Part shown: piece after piece, positions 32,851 through 40,474 of the stretch
Layout of the letters: each line of letters starts with the position of its first letter
Numbering within the stretch: position 1 is the stretch's first letter
Source of the DNA: CAWCVR01 sp963799105
GTDB lineage: Bacteria > Acidobacteriota > Terriglobia > Bryobacterales > Bryobacteraceae
Assembly (NCBI GenBank): GCA_963799105.1
Contig: CAWCVR010000010.1
Location: forward strand, 434,001-498,000
Direction: 5' to 3'
Length of the DNA stretch: 64,000 bases
The notes under the pieces: model-generated
Told to the model about the DNA's origin: nothing
The model's input: only the letters and a program-made list of their open reading frames with translations
The model's database searches: none
Program-made: the position numbers and the translations under genes

Positions 32851-33797
32851 ATGCCGCGCCCCCTGCGCCTGGTCTTTCTCGGAACGCCGGCCTTCGCCGT
32901 GCCCACCCTCGACCGCATCGTGGCATGCCGGCCACCGGGTGACCGCAGTGCTCACGCAGCCCGACCGGCCCCGCGGCCGCGGCCAGCAGCTTGCGCCGCC
33001 GCCCGTCAAGGAAGCCGCCCTGCGCCTGGGATTGCCGGTGTACCAGCCGGAGCGCGTGCGCCACGCCGAAGCGGTGGAGTTCCTGCGGGCGCAGTGCGCC
33101 GAGGCGATGGTGGTGGTGGGCTACGGCCAGATCATCCCGCAGGCGGTCATCGACCTGGCGCCGCTGGGCATTATCAACGTACACGGGTCGCTGCTGCCGA
33201 AGTATCGCGGGGCCGCGCCCGATCCAGTGGGCCATTCTCAACGGCGAAACGCGCACCGGAGTGACCACCATGCGCATCGACGCCGGGCTGGACACGGGCG
33301 CCATGCTGCTGAAAGCCGAAACCGCAATCGCGCCGGAAGAGGACGCGACCTCGCTCGGCGGGCGTCTCGCCGAAATGGGCGCGCGGCTGCTGGTGGAGAC
33401 GCTGGAGGGGCTGGCCGCGGGCTCGATCGTTCCCCAGGCGCAGGACCCGGCGCAGGCCACCTACGCTCCCCTGTTGAAGAAGGAAGATGGGCGCATCGAT
33501 TGGACGCGGCCCGCCGCGGCCATCCACAACCAGGTGCGCGGCCTGCAGCCATCGCCGGGGGCGTACACGCGGTTTCGCGGGCAGACGCTGCATGTGCGGC
33601 GGGCGCGCGTGGCGGTGAGCGCGATGGCGGCCGGAGCGCGGCCGGGGACGGTGGCCAGCGTGAAGCCACTGGTGGCGATTTGTGGCAAGGGCGCGCTGGA
33701 ACTGATCGAGGTGCAGAGCGAGGGACGCAAACGCGTTTCCGCCGCCGATTTCGCAAACGGATGCCGCCTGGCGGAAAATGAACTTCTTGGGGGTTGA
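32851..33797 (+). CDS. fmt: Methionyl-tRNA formyltransferase, with two +1 frameshifts
   Basis: The enzyme formylates initiator Met-tRNA using 10-formyltetrahydrofolate. Corrected length is 314 residues, typical of the family. Motifs are LRLVFLGTPAFAVPTLDRIV, VLTQPDRPRGRGQQLAPPPVKEAA, VVVGYGQIIPQAVIDLAPLGIINVHGSLLPKYRGAAPIQWAILNG (joined across the second break) and TTMRIDAGLDTGAML. The SLLPKYRG segment holds catalytic-site residues. Breaks are near 32926 (GCATGCCGG, one T too many) and at 33221 (CCCGATCC, one G too many). It ends the aroC-def-fmt unit. Confidence 0.95.
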
Positions 33798-33817
33798 TTT
33801 TATACCGCTACCCGTGC

Positions 33818-34156
33818 AGTTCTTCGCGCGGGGCACCGGTTTTATGTGGGGCAGGTTGTTAACCTGCGGTCGATTGCGGGTGCCCTGAACGCGGCCCGGC
33901 GAGCGAAGCTCGCCTGCGCGGGTGACCAACCTTTCGGGGTGGCCACACGTGCAAGCGCGAAGAGGCGGGTTGACAACCTGCCCCGCGGAGCAGCAGAGCC
34001 GCAACCCAACCGCGCGGGATATTCCGGGCTGCCGGGGGCCAGATCGTCTCGCGCGCAGGCGAGCTCCGCTCGCCGGGCCGCGCCCAGAGGGCACCCGCAA
34101 TCGGCCGCGGGCTGCCAGCCTGCCCCACATAAAACCGTCGCGGCGCGCGAAGAATT
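33818..34156. repeat. Family E large inverted repeat element
   Basis: The arms are about 105 bp, left 33818-33925 and right about 34050-34156. Shared blocks are TTCTTCGCGCG, CGGTTTTATGTGGGGCAGG, CGATTGCGGGTGCCCT, GCGGCCCGGCGAGCG and AGCTCGCCTGCGCG, with the right arm inverted. The loop contains a third, partial copy (GGCGGGTTGACAACCTGCCCCGCGG). It fills most of the 412-bp space between fmt and argJ. A solo arm is at 31080-31118. No transposase is nearby. Confidence 0.8.
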
Positions 34157-34209
34157 TGACAGGTAGTAGTACATAAGACGGAGAATGAAGGTTTGGGGGA
34201 TTTACTAAG

Positions 34210-35388
34210 TTGAACCTGCCGCTCGGTTACGCATACGCTTCCACATACGCGGGCATTCGCCAGGTCGAGAAGGACGACCTGGCCCTGATCGTCTCCGGCA
34301 TGCCGGCCCACGCGGCGGCGGTCTTCACGCAGAATCGCGTGCAGGCGGCGCCGGTGAAGCTATGCCGCCGTCACTTGAAGCTCTCCGGCGGAAAGGTGGG
34401 CGCGGTGCTGATGAACGCCGGCAACGCCAACTGCGCCACGCGCACGGGCGACGCGGTGGCGCTGGGGACGGCCAGGGCCGCGGCCGGGCTGTTGCAACTT
34501 CCGGCGGCCCAGGTGCTGGCGGCGTCCACCGGCGTCATCGGAGTGGAACTCGATGCCCGGAAGATCGTGGAGGCGCTGCCGCGGCTGATCGCGGGTCTGG
34601 ACACGGCGCGCTTCGACGATGCGGCACGCGCCATCATGACCACCGACCTGGTGCCCAAGACCGCCTTCGCGGAGGTGAAGCTGCGCCGCGGAACCGTCCG
34701 CATCGCCGGGATGACCAAGGGCTCGGGCATGATTCATCCGCAGATGGCCACTACGCTCGGTTTCGTGATGACCGACGCCCAGGTTCCCGTGGCCCGCTTG
34801 CGCGCCATGCTGAAGCGGGGCGTGGAAGCCAGCTACAACCGCCTCTCGGTGGATGGCGACACATCCACCAACGACACGCTGCTGCTGTTGGCCAACGGCG
34901 CTTCGGGCGTCCGTGCCGACGCCAGGGAACTCGCCAAAGTGGAAGAGGCGGCGGGCGCGGTGATGCGGCAATTGGCGCAGGCCATCGCGCGCGACGGCGA
35001 AGGCGCGCGCAAGTTCGTCACCCTGGCGGTGACGGGCGCATCGAGCGACGGCGCGGCCCAGAAGATCGCCCGCGCCATCGCCAATTCGCCGCTGGTGAAG
35101 ACCGCCATCGCCGGTTCCGACCCGAACTGGGGCCGGATTCTCTCGGCGGCGGGCAACGCGGGGGTGGCGTTCGATCCGGCGAAGGCCGACATCCACATGC
35201 AGGGCGTTCTGGTGTGCCGCCATGGCCTCGCCGCGCCGTTCGCGGAAGCCGACCTGAAACGCAAACTGGATGGGGCGGAGTGCGAAATCCGTTTCCACAT
35301 CGGCGGCAAGGGTAAGGGCACGGCGCGGTTCTGGACCTGCGACCTCACCGAGGGCTACATCCGGATCAACGCCAGTTACAGGACCTGA
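34210..35388 (+). CDS. argJ: ArgJ, ornithine acetyltransferase / N-acetylglutamate synthase
   Basis: The enzyme transfers the acetyl group from N-acetylornithine to glutamate in the cyclic arginine pathway. The 392-residue precursor self-cleaves before a conserved Thr: the site is in GMTKGSGMIHPQMATTLGFV, around residue 175. Other family motifs are AAVFTQNRVQAAPV, AVLMNAGNANCATR, VLAASTGVIGVELD, NRLSVDGDTSTNDTLLLLAN and GSDPNWGRILSAAG. The C-terminal EGYIRINASYRT is typical. The start is a TTG at 34210, and the next gene begins just 1 bp after its stop. No ARG box was recognised. Confidence 0.95.
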   Translation: MNLPLGYAYASTYAGIRQVEKDDLALIVSGMPAHAAAVFTQNRVQAAPVKLCRRHLKLSGGKVGAVLMNAGNANCATRTGDAVALGTARAAAGLLQLPAAQVLAASTGVIGVELDARKIVEALPRLIAGLDTARFDDAARAIMTTDLVPKTAFAEVKLRRGTVRIAGMTKGSGMIHPQMATTLGFVMTDAQVPVARLRAMLKRGVEASYNRLSVDGDTSTNDTLLLLANGASGVRADARELAKVEEAAGAVMRQLAQAIARDGEGARKFVTLAVTGASSDGAAQKIARAIANSPLVKTAIAGSDPNWGRILSAAGNAGVAFDPAKADIHMQGVLVCRHGLAAPFAEADLKRKLDGAECEIRFHIGGKGKGTARFWTCDLTEGYIRINASYRT

Positions 35389-35389
35389 C

Positions 35390-36211
35390 ATGACACGCCG
35401 GCCGTGGTTCCGAATCTGCGCGATGCTCCTGGGCGGCTGCCTGTTGGCCGGCGCCGCCGGCGACCCAGCCATCGAGGTGCACGCCACGATCGAAGGCATG
35501 CACGACGCCCTGATGGACGGCAAGGCGGATGCGCTGCGGGCCTTCTTCGATCCCGCCATGCCCGGCTTCAAGCGGCTTTCGAGCGACGTGGTTACGCTGC
35601 TGAAAGAATCGCTGGCGCCCTCGGCGATCGAGTTTCTGAGCGACACGGGCGACGCTCAGGCGCGCGATCTGGAGCTGGACTGGCGGATGCGGATCCGAAG
35701 CTACAGCGGCGCCTGGAGCGTGGAGCGCGCCGCTCGAGTGAAGCTGCGCGCCGAGAAACGGGACGGGCGTTGGCGGATCGTGTCCTTCGCGCCCTTGGAT
35801 TTCTTTGCGCCGGCGCGGGGCGGCGCGGTGTGGGACCTGCTTTCCGAGTCGTTGGGTTCGTTGACCGAAGTTGGCGGTGGGCAGGTCAAAGACCGCGGCT
35901 ACGTGCCCGCAAACTTCCTGGCCGCGTTCGACCCCAAGATGCCGGGCTTCGACCGGCTGTCCGCCAACGTCACCGCGCTGCTGCAGCAAGGAGATGTCGA
36001 GTCGTCGGTGGAACTGGCCGGCAGCGAGGGCGACGACCGCCGGCGCTCGCTGGAACTCGATTGGATCCTCTCGGTGGTAGGACACGATACCGGCATCAGG
36101 ATGTTTCAGCGTCACCAACGCGTGAAGTGCCAGGTTGAGCGGCAAGGCGGGAAGTGGCGGATTGTGGCGTTCGAGCCGCTCGAGTTTCTGGCGCCGGAGC
36201 ATCCGCGGTAG
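35390..36211 (+). CDS. Secreted protein with two tandem repeats of one domain, unknown
   Basis: The 273-residue protein begins with a signal peptide (FRICAMLLGGCLLAGAAG). Two homologous halves follow. The first contains FDPAMPGFKRLSSDVVTLLKES, then LELDWRMRIRS and RWRIVSFAPLDFFAP. The second contains FDPKMPGFDRLSANVTALLQQG, then LELDWILSVVG and KWRIVAFEPLEFLAP. Size and the RWRIV strand suggest an NTF2/SnoaL-like or similar alpha+beta fold. The function is unknown. The ATG at 35390 follows the argJ stop directly, so it is probably cotranscribed with argJ. Confidence 0.78.
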   Translation: MTRRPWFRICAMLLGGCLLAGAAGDPAIEVHATIEGMHDALMDGKADALRAFFDPAMPGFKRLSSDVVTLLKESLAPSAIEFLSDTGDAQARDLELDWRMRIRSYSGAWSVERAARVKLRAEKRDGRWRIVSFAPLDFFAPARGGAVWDLLSESLGSLTEVGGGQVKDRGYVPANFLAAFDPKMPGFDRLSANVTALLQQGDVESSVELAGSEGDDRRRSLELDWILSVVGHDTGIRMFQRHQRVKCQVERQGGKWRIVAFEPLEFLAPEHPR

Positions 36212-36231
36212 AAGCGCCGGGCGGCGCGCTC

Positions 36232-36846
36232 CTACTGAATAACTATCTCGCGCACCAGGGCGTTGGCGGCGTTATCCTGCTCGATGGCGAGACTGAAGGG
36301 CGCCGTGGACTTGGGGTCCACGCGATCGACATGGACGGCAACGGCGCCGATTTTAGAGCCGACTTCGTTGGTGAGATTGAACACCAGGCGGATGTTGTCG
36401 ATAGCGTGGCCGGTGTTATTCTTCACGTCGCCCACCAGCATGGTCGGCTGGCCAGGTTGGATGCGCGCGTCCTCCACTTCCAGGTCATGGTTGGTGGTGA
36501 CCTGAACGCCTTTCATCAGGTTGGGCAGAGTTGCCTGGGCGATTTCGGCGGGCGTTGGCTGGTACTGCGGTTTCTCCTGAACGTGTAAGTAGTGGCTGAC
36601 ACCCAGCGCCACCAGGCCGATTACAACCAGGCACGGAATCGTCACCAGGATGGCGGAGCGGCTTCTCTGGAAGATGGTCCGGTTGGTGAGGTACAGCGGG
36701 TCGGAAGGCGCGGGTCCGCCGGCCAGAAAGCGATCCATCCAATCGCGGAGCCGGCCGAACCGCCGGGGCTGGGGCGCCGAAGGGGCGGAGTTGGGCTTCA
36801 TTCCCGCGTAAACGACGGATTCCCAAAACTTCCGCACGGTCTTCAT
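36232..36846 (-). CDS. Single-pass membrane protein with a periplasmic FxLYD-like domain
   Basis: The 204-residue protein has a soluble N-terminus, one membrane helix at residues about 65-86 (SAILVTIPCLVVIGLVALGV) and a C-terminal beta domain (TMLVGDVKNNTGHAIDNIRLVFNLTNEVGSKIGAVAVHVDRVDPKSTAPF). That segment follows the pattern of FxLYD/DUF3426 domains, beta sandwiches with unknown ligands. The gene converges on 35390-36211. Function is unknown. Confidence 0.78.
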   Translation of the reverse strand: MKTVRKFWESVVYAGMKPNSAPSAPQPRRFGRLRDWMDRFLAGGPAPSDPLYLTNRTIFQRSRSAILVTIPCLVVIGLVALGVSHYLHVQEKPQYQPTPAEIAQATLPNLMKGVQVTTNHDLEVEDARIQPGQPTMLVGDVKNNTGHAIDNIRLVFNLTNEVGSKIGAVAVHVDRVDPKSTAPFSLAIEQDNAANALVREIVIQ

Positions 36847-36918
36847 AGGGGGCCTCCTGCCTGTACCTTAATTATATCTTGGGCCTTGGGCGGCAGGTGG
36901 CATAGCCGGCCCTGGCGG

Positions 36919-37929
36919 TCAGCGCCGCGCATCCGCCAGCAGGCCTTCCAGAGTGCGCAGCATCCCCTGCCGGCCCATGACGATCAGGTAGTCGCCGGCC
37001 CGCACGGCGGTATCGGCGGGTGGATTGAAGAGCATCGTCCCATCGCGGTTGCGGATGGCCATGACGATTACGCCGAGGTCCCGGCCGAGTTGCATGTCGC
37101 GGATGCTCTTGGACACCATCTCGCTGGTTTCGGCGACGCGAACCTGCTCGATGGCGATGTCCTGGCCGATGTCCTTGGTGGTGAAATCCAGGAACTGCAC
37201 CACGTGCGGCCGCAGCAGGGACTGGGCCAGCCGGTGTCCGGTAATGGCGTAGGGCGCATAGACGGCGTCGGCGCCGGCGCGGCGCATTTTTTCCTCGGCG
37301 CCTTCCTCGGCCGCGCGCGTGGCGACAAAAATCCTGGGGTTCAGTCCCTTGGCCGAGAGCAGCACGAACAGGTTGTCGGCGTCGGTAGCGAGGGCGGCCA
37401 CCAGGCCGCGCGCGCGCTCGATGCCCACCTGGCGAAGGACGTCGTCGTGGGTGGAATCCGCCGCCACGGCCAGCAGGCCCGCCATCATGGCGCGTTCCAC
37501 GCGGTCGGGATCGATGTCCACTACCACGAAGGGGACGCCGGCGTGCCGCAGCTCCTCGGCGGCGCCGCGCCCCACGCGCCCGTAACCGCAAATGATGAAG
37601 TGGTCCTTCAATTTGTCGATCATGTGTTTTTTCCGCCGCTTGCCGATGGCATCGCCGAACTCCATTTCGATGATCGTCTGGGTCATGGCGCCGATGGCGA
37701 TGAAAATGGTGGTCACGCCGAAAATGATGAGGACCGAATTGAAAATTCGTCCGTTGCGCGAGAGCGGATGGATTTCGGCGTAGCCCACCGTGGTCATGGT
37801 GATGAGCGTCATGTAAAAGGCGTCGAAGGGCGGGTAGTGTTCGATGAAGGTGAACCCCACCGTCCCCGTGGCCAGGGTGGTGAGCATCGCCAGGAAGATG
37901 TAGAAGAACCGCCGCGCCAGCCGGCTCAT
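36919..37929 (-). CDS. Potassium channel with RCK (TrkA-N/TrkA-C) domains
   Basis: The 336-residue channel subunit has two membrane helices (FFYIFLAMLTTLATGTVGF and VLIIFGVTTIFIAIGAM) flanking the pore loop with selectivity filter TTVGYAE. A cytoplasmic TrkA-N Rossmann domain starts at HFIICGYGRVGRGAAEELRHAG. A TrkA-C domain ends the protein (DLGVIVMAIRNRDGTMLFNPPADTAVRAGDYLIVMG). This is the MthK-like architecture, in which Ca2+ or nucleotides at RCK rings gate K+ flow. The single 2TM unit implies a tetramer. Confidence 0.93.
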   Translation of the reverse strand: MSRLARRFFYIFLAMLTTLATGTVGFTFIEHYPPFDAFYMTLITMTTVGYAEIHPLSRNGRIFNSVLIIFGVTTIFIAIGAMTQTIIEMEFGDAIGKRRKKHMIDKLKDHFIICGYGRVGRGAAEELRHAGVPFVVVDIDPDRVERAMMAGLLAVAADSTHDDVLRQVGIERARGLVAALATDADNLFVLLSAKGLNPRIFVATRAAEEGAEEKMRRAGADAVYAPYAITGHRLAQSLLRPHVVQFLDFTTKDIGQDIAIEQVRVAETSEMVSKSIRDMQLGRDLGVIVMAIRNRDGTMLFNPPADTAVRAGDYLIVMGRQGMLRTLEGLLADARR

Positions 37930-37988
37930 GAGTCGTCAGGACCAAGTATAGCGGAGAGCGCCGCGCCGGGGCCGGCGGGGCAAACCGG

Positions 37989-38175
37989 CCGTAATCCGTC
38001 CGTAAGCGCTCTGACCCACAACGAACCGCCCGGCCAGCCATGCGTACGCCATCCGCGGCCCCGCACCGGGCTGGTGCGACCGCTCCCTGACGGTCGCGGC
38101 TCCGTTCGCGCCGAATCGGAACCGCGCTCGTCAGGGAGCGGACCCGGTGGCTGCGGGCTTACGGACGGATTATGG
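37989..38175. repeat. Interspersed palindromic repeat, family C copy 2 (full form)
   Basis: The ends are CCGTAATCCGTCCGTAAG and CTTACGGACGGATTATGG. Inside are CCCACAACGAACCGCC, CGGCCAGCCATGCG, GCACCGGGCTGGTGCGACC, and a large hairpin GACCGCTCCCTGACGG...CGTCAGGGAGCGGACC containing GCGGCTCCGTTCGCGCC. It fills the gap between the K+ channel and 38217-39173. Copy 1 (10823-10947) is the inverted short form. Confidence 0.85.
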
Positions 38176-38216
38176 AAACCGGGGGACGGTTGGCCGCGGT
38201 GATAGCATGAGATGGA

Positions 38217-39173
38217 ATGAAGGCTGTCTTTGCGCTCCTGTTAGCCTGGCGCGCCCTGGCCTGCGATTGCGGCCTGCGCTCTTCGGTTTGTAACGAGGTC
38301 GCTTCGCCCGGCGCGGTCTTCATCGGCTCCGTGGAATCCACCGCGCCCAGTTTCATGAGCCGCTGGTACCCGCTTCCCCGTCCGGCCCTCAACCAACTCA
38401 ACGCCGCCGACGAACGCTACCTGGCCGGCCAGACCGCCGCCAACCTCTCCGCCCTCAAGGACGCCTTTCGCAAGCTCTTCCCCAACCTGCCCGAAGACGA
38501 CCGCGGGAGGCTCGACAACGCCGCCACCCACGCCGCCCTGGTCTCGCTGTTCACCTCCGTCCTGGACCATGGACAGCGCGTCCACTTCCGCGTCCGCACC
38601 GTCTTCCGCAATGGCGATGACGACGCCGGCGGCGGCGATGACGACGCCATGCCTCCCGAGTCCCTGGACGTCTGGACCCCGTTCGGCGATTGCGGCGTGG
38701 ATTTCCAGCCCGGCGAAACCTACCTGGTCTACGCTAACAGCGACGAAGAGACCAACACTCTGGAGACCGGCAGTTGCACGCGCACCCGCCGCCTCACCGA
38801 CGCCGGCGAAGACCTCGCCTATCTCTATTTCTACAAAGACCGCAAGAACCCCGCCGCCCGCCTGGAAGGCTTCGCCACGTTCGACCCGCTTTACCAGGTC
38901 CACCAGGCCATGCGACGCGACCCCGAGCGGATCGATCTACCGGCGCCCGGCGTGACGGTCGAGTTGAAATCCCCATCCGGAATGCGCTACACCACAACGG
39001 ACGCCTTCGGACGATTCGTCTTCGACGGCCTCGAACCGGGCGCCCACCAGGTTACGGCCTACGCCGCGGGATTCCCGGAGACCGTTACAATCCTGAGCGG
39101 TCCGAAAAAGATCCACGCCGAGGCGCGCGCCTGCGTCTCCCAGACGCTGCTGATTTCCAAGGAAACGCGCTAG
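38217..39173 (+). CDS. Secreted protein with C-terminal carboxypeptidase-regulatory-like domain
   Basis: The 318-residue protein starts MKAVFALLLAWRALACDCGL, a short signal peptide followed at once by a Cys-rich stretch (CDCGLRSSVC). Residues about 20-220 have no family I recognise and include an Asp/Gly run (GDDDAGGGDDDA) that may bind Ca2+. From about residue 237 a carboxypeptidase-D-like beta sandwich follows (PAPGVTVELKSPSGMRYTTTDAFGRFVFDGLEPGAHQVTAYAAGFPE), a domain common at the surface in Acidobacteria. Eight cysteines suggest disulfides outside the cell. The role is unknown. Confidence 0.8.
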   Translation: MKAVFALLLAWRALACDCGLRSSVCNEVASPGAVFIGSVESTAPSFMSRWYPLPRPALNQLNAADERYLAGQTAANLSALKDAFRKLFPNLPEDDRGRLDNAATHAALVSLFTSVLDHGQRVHFRVRTVFRNGDDDAGGGDDDAMPPESLDVWTPFGDCGVDFQPGETYLVYANSDEETNTLETGSCTRTRRLTDAGEDLAYLYFYKDRKNPAARLEGFATFDPLYQVHQAMRRDPERIDLPAPGVTVELKSPSGMRYTTTDAFGRFVFDGLEPGAHQVTAYAAGFPETVTILSGPKKIHAEARACVSQTLLISKETR

Positions 39174-39178
39174 TGCCG

Positions 39179-39297
39179 TGACCGCAAGGTACTGTTCCTT
39201 TGCCACGGGCCGCTCGCTCACGCTCGCGGTTCCGGACAGAACCGCGAGCGTGAGCGAGCGGCCCGGTAATGGGACCAAATCAAACGGTCGAAGACCT
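39179..39297. repeat. Family B palindromic repeat copy 2 (intact, 119 bp)
   Basis: The element reads TGACCGCAAGGTACTG, GCGGGCCGCTCGCTC, a long hairpin from GCTCGCTCACGCTCGCGG to its inverse, CCGGTAATGG and ACGGTCGAAGACCT. It begins 5 bp after the preceding stop codon. It is the uninterrupted form of the element at 8662-8912, in opposite orientation. A shorter relative lies at about 53587-53642. Confidence 0.85.
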
Positions 39298-39420
39298 AGG
39301 AGCCCGTGGCAAAACAGCCAATTGGCTCAAGTTGAGCCAGCCCCGGTTTCATCACAGGCTGCCAGGCCGGGGCAGCAACGCCCCCGGTTTTGGGCACTCA
39401 TGCGCGCAGTACAATCGGAC

Positions 39421-40413
39421 ATGCCCGGACCAGCAAACCCAATGCTCTCCAACGGGCGCCACCGGGTGGCGCGCGCGGCTGGATATCTGGCCGGCCTGCT
39501 TGTCCTCCTGGCCTGCGCGGGCGCGCTCTATCAGTCGATCGCCGGGATGCGGGACAGACACTCGAATCCTCCGCCGGGACGGTTCGTTTTAGTTGACGGG
39601 CTGCGCATGCACCTGGTCTGCACCGGCCAAGGCTCGCCCACCGTAGTTCTGGATTCCGGACTGTCGGATACCTGGCTGCACTGGTACAAGGTGCAGCCGG
39701 AAGTCGCGAAGTTCGCACGGGTCTGCGCCTACGACCGCGCGGGGCTGGGGTGGAGCGATCCGCGGCCCGGCCCGCGCACCAGCAGGCGGATCGCCGAAGA
39801 ACTGCACGCGCTGCTGCGGAACGCCGGAGTGGCGCCGCCGTTTGTCCTGGTTGGCCACTCGATGGGCGGGCTGGACGTGCTGATGTACGCCAGCCTGTAT
39901 CGCACGGAGGTGGTTGGCATGGTGCTGGTGGATTCCTCCCACCCCGATCAGTACCGCCGCTTGCCGCCGCAGATGAGAAGCGCCGGGGCATCGTGGCTGC
40001 GCGCCATGACGCGGGACCGCGTTCTGATGCCGTTCGGCATTCCGCGGTTGATGGGCTGGTGTGGAACCGCGCTGCGCGAGAGGCGCGCCGAGTTTCGCGC
40101 CTTCGATTGCACGGCGCAACAGAAGCTGGGAACGATTGCGGAGCAGGCCGGATTCGACGAAAGCCTCGACCAGGCGCGGGCCACCGGTTCGCTGGGCGAT
40201 CTTCCGCTCATCGTCGTCTCGGAAGCGCCTGCGGACGCTGCCATGAAGCCGTTTCTCGCAGTCTGGTACCCGCTGCAGGACGACCTGGCTCACCGTTCCT
40301 CGCGCGGCACTCGCATCATCGCCGAGGGAAGCAGCCACCAGGTCCATCGTGACCGGCCCGATGTGGTGATCGGCGCCATCCGCGACGTGGTGGACCAATC
40401 GCGCAGGCTTTGA
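39421..40413 (+). CDS. Alpha/beta-hydrolase, membrane anchored or exported
   Basis: The 330-residue enzyme has an N-terminal hydrophobic segment (AAGYLAGLLVLLACAGALYQ) that anchors or exports it. The catalytic domain is an alpha/beta-hydrolase: oxyanion region VVLDSGLSDTWLHW, CAYDRAGLGWSDPRPGPRTS, nucleophile elbow LVGHSMGGLDVLM with Ser147, and the His in EGSSHQVHRDRPD. The acid is probably in LIVVSEAPAD or nearby. The substrate is unknown. I chose the ATG at 39421; the ATG at 39442 is an alternative. The preceding 123 bp include repeat B2. Confidence 0.85.
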   Translation: MPGPANPMLSNGRHRVARAAGYLAGLLVLLACAGALYQSIAGMRDRHSNPPPGRFVLVDGLRMHLVCTGQGSPTVVLDSGLSDTWLHWYKVQPEVAKFARVCAYDRAGLGWSDPRPGPRTSRRIAEELHALLRNAGVAPPFVLVGHSMGGLDVLMYASLYRTEVVGMVLVDSSHPDQYRRLPPQMRSAGASWLRAMTRDRVLMPFGIPRLMGWCGTALRERRAEFRAFDCTAQQKLGTIAEQAGFDESLDQARATGSLGDLPLIVVSEAPADAAMKPFLAVWYPLQDDLAHRSSRGTRIIAEGSSHQVHRDRPDVVIGAIRDVVDQSRRL

Positions 40414-40474
40414 CACCGCGGCGGAGGAGGCTCCGGAACTTCGCGCCGTTCCCAGGGTTTGATTTTACAAGCGT

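Noticed and set aside
31640..33781. A single 713-codon gene fusing chorismate synthase, deformylase and formyltransferase parts
   Set aside because: The long frame arises because successive +1 errors cancel; corrected frames give three normal-length proteins with proper starts and stops.
12633..33797. Programmed +1 frameshifting
   Set aside because: Sites lack slippery heptamers or shared context and affect unrelated housekeeping genes; random insertion errors fit better.
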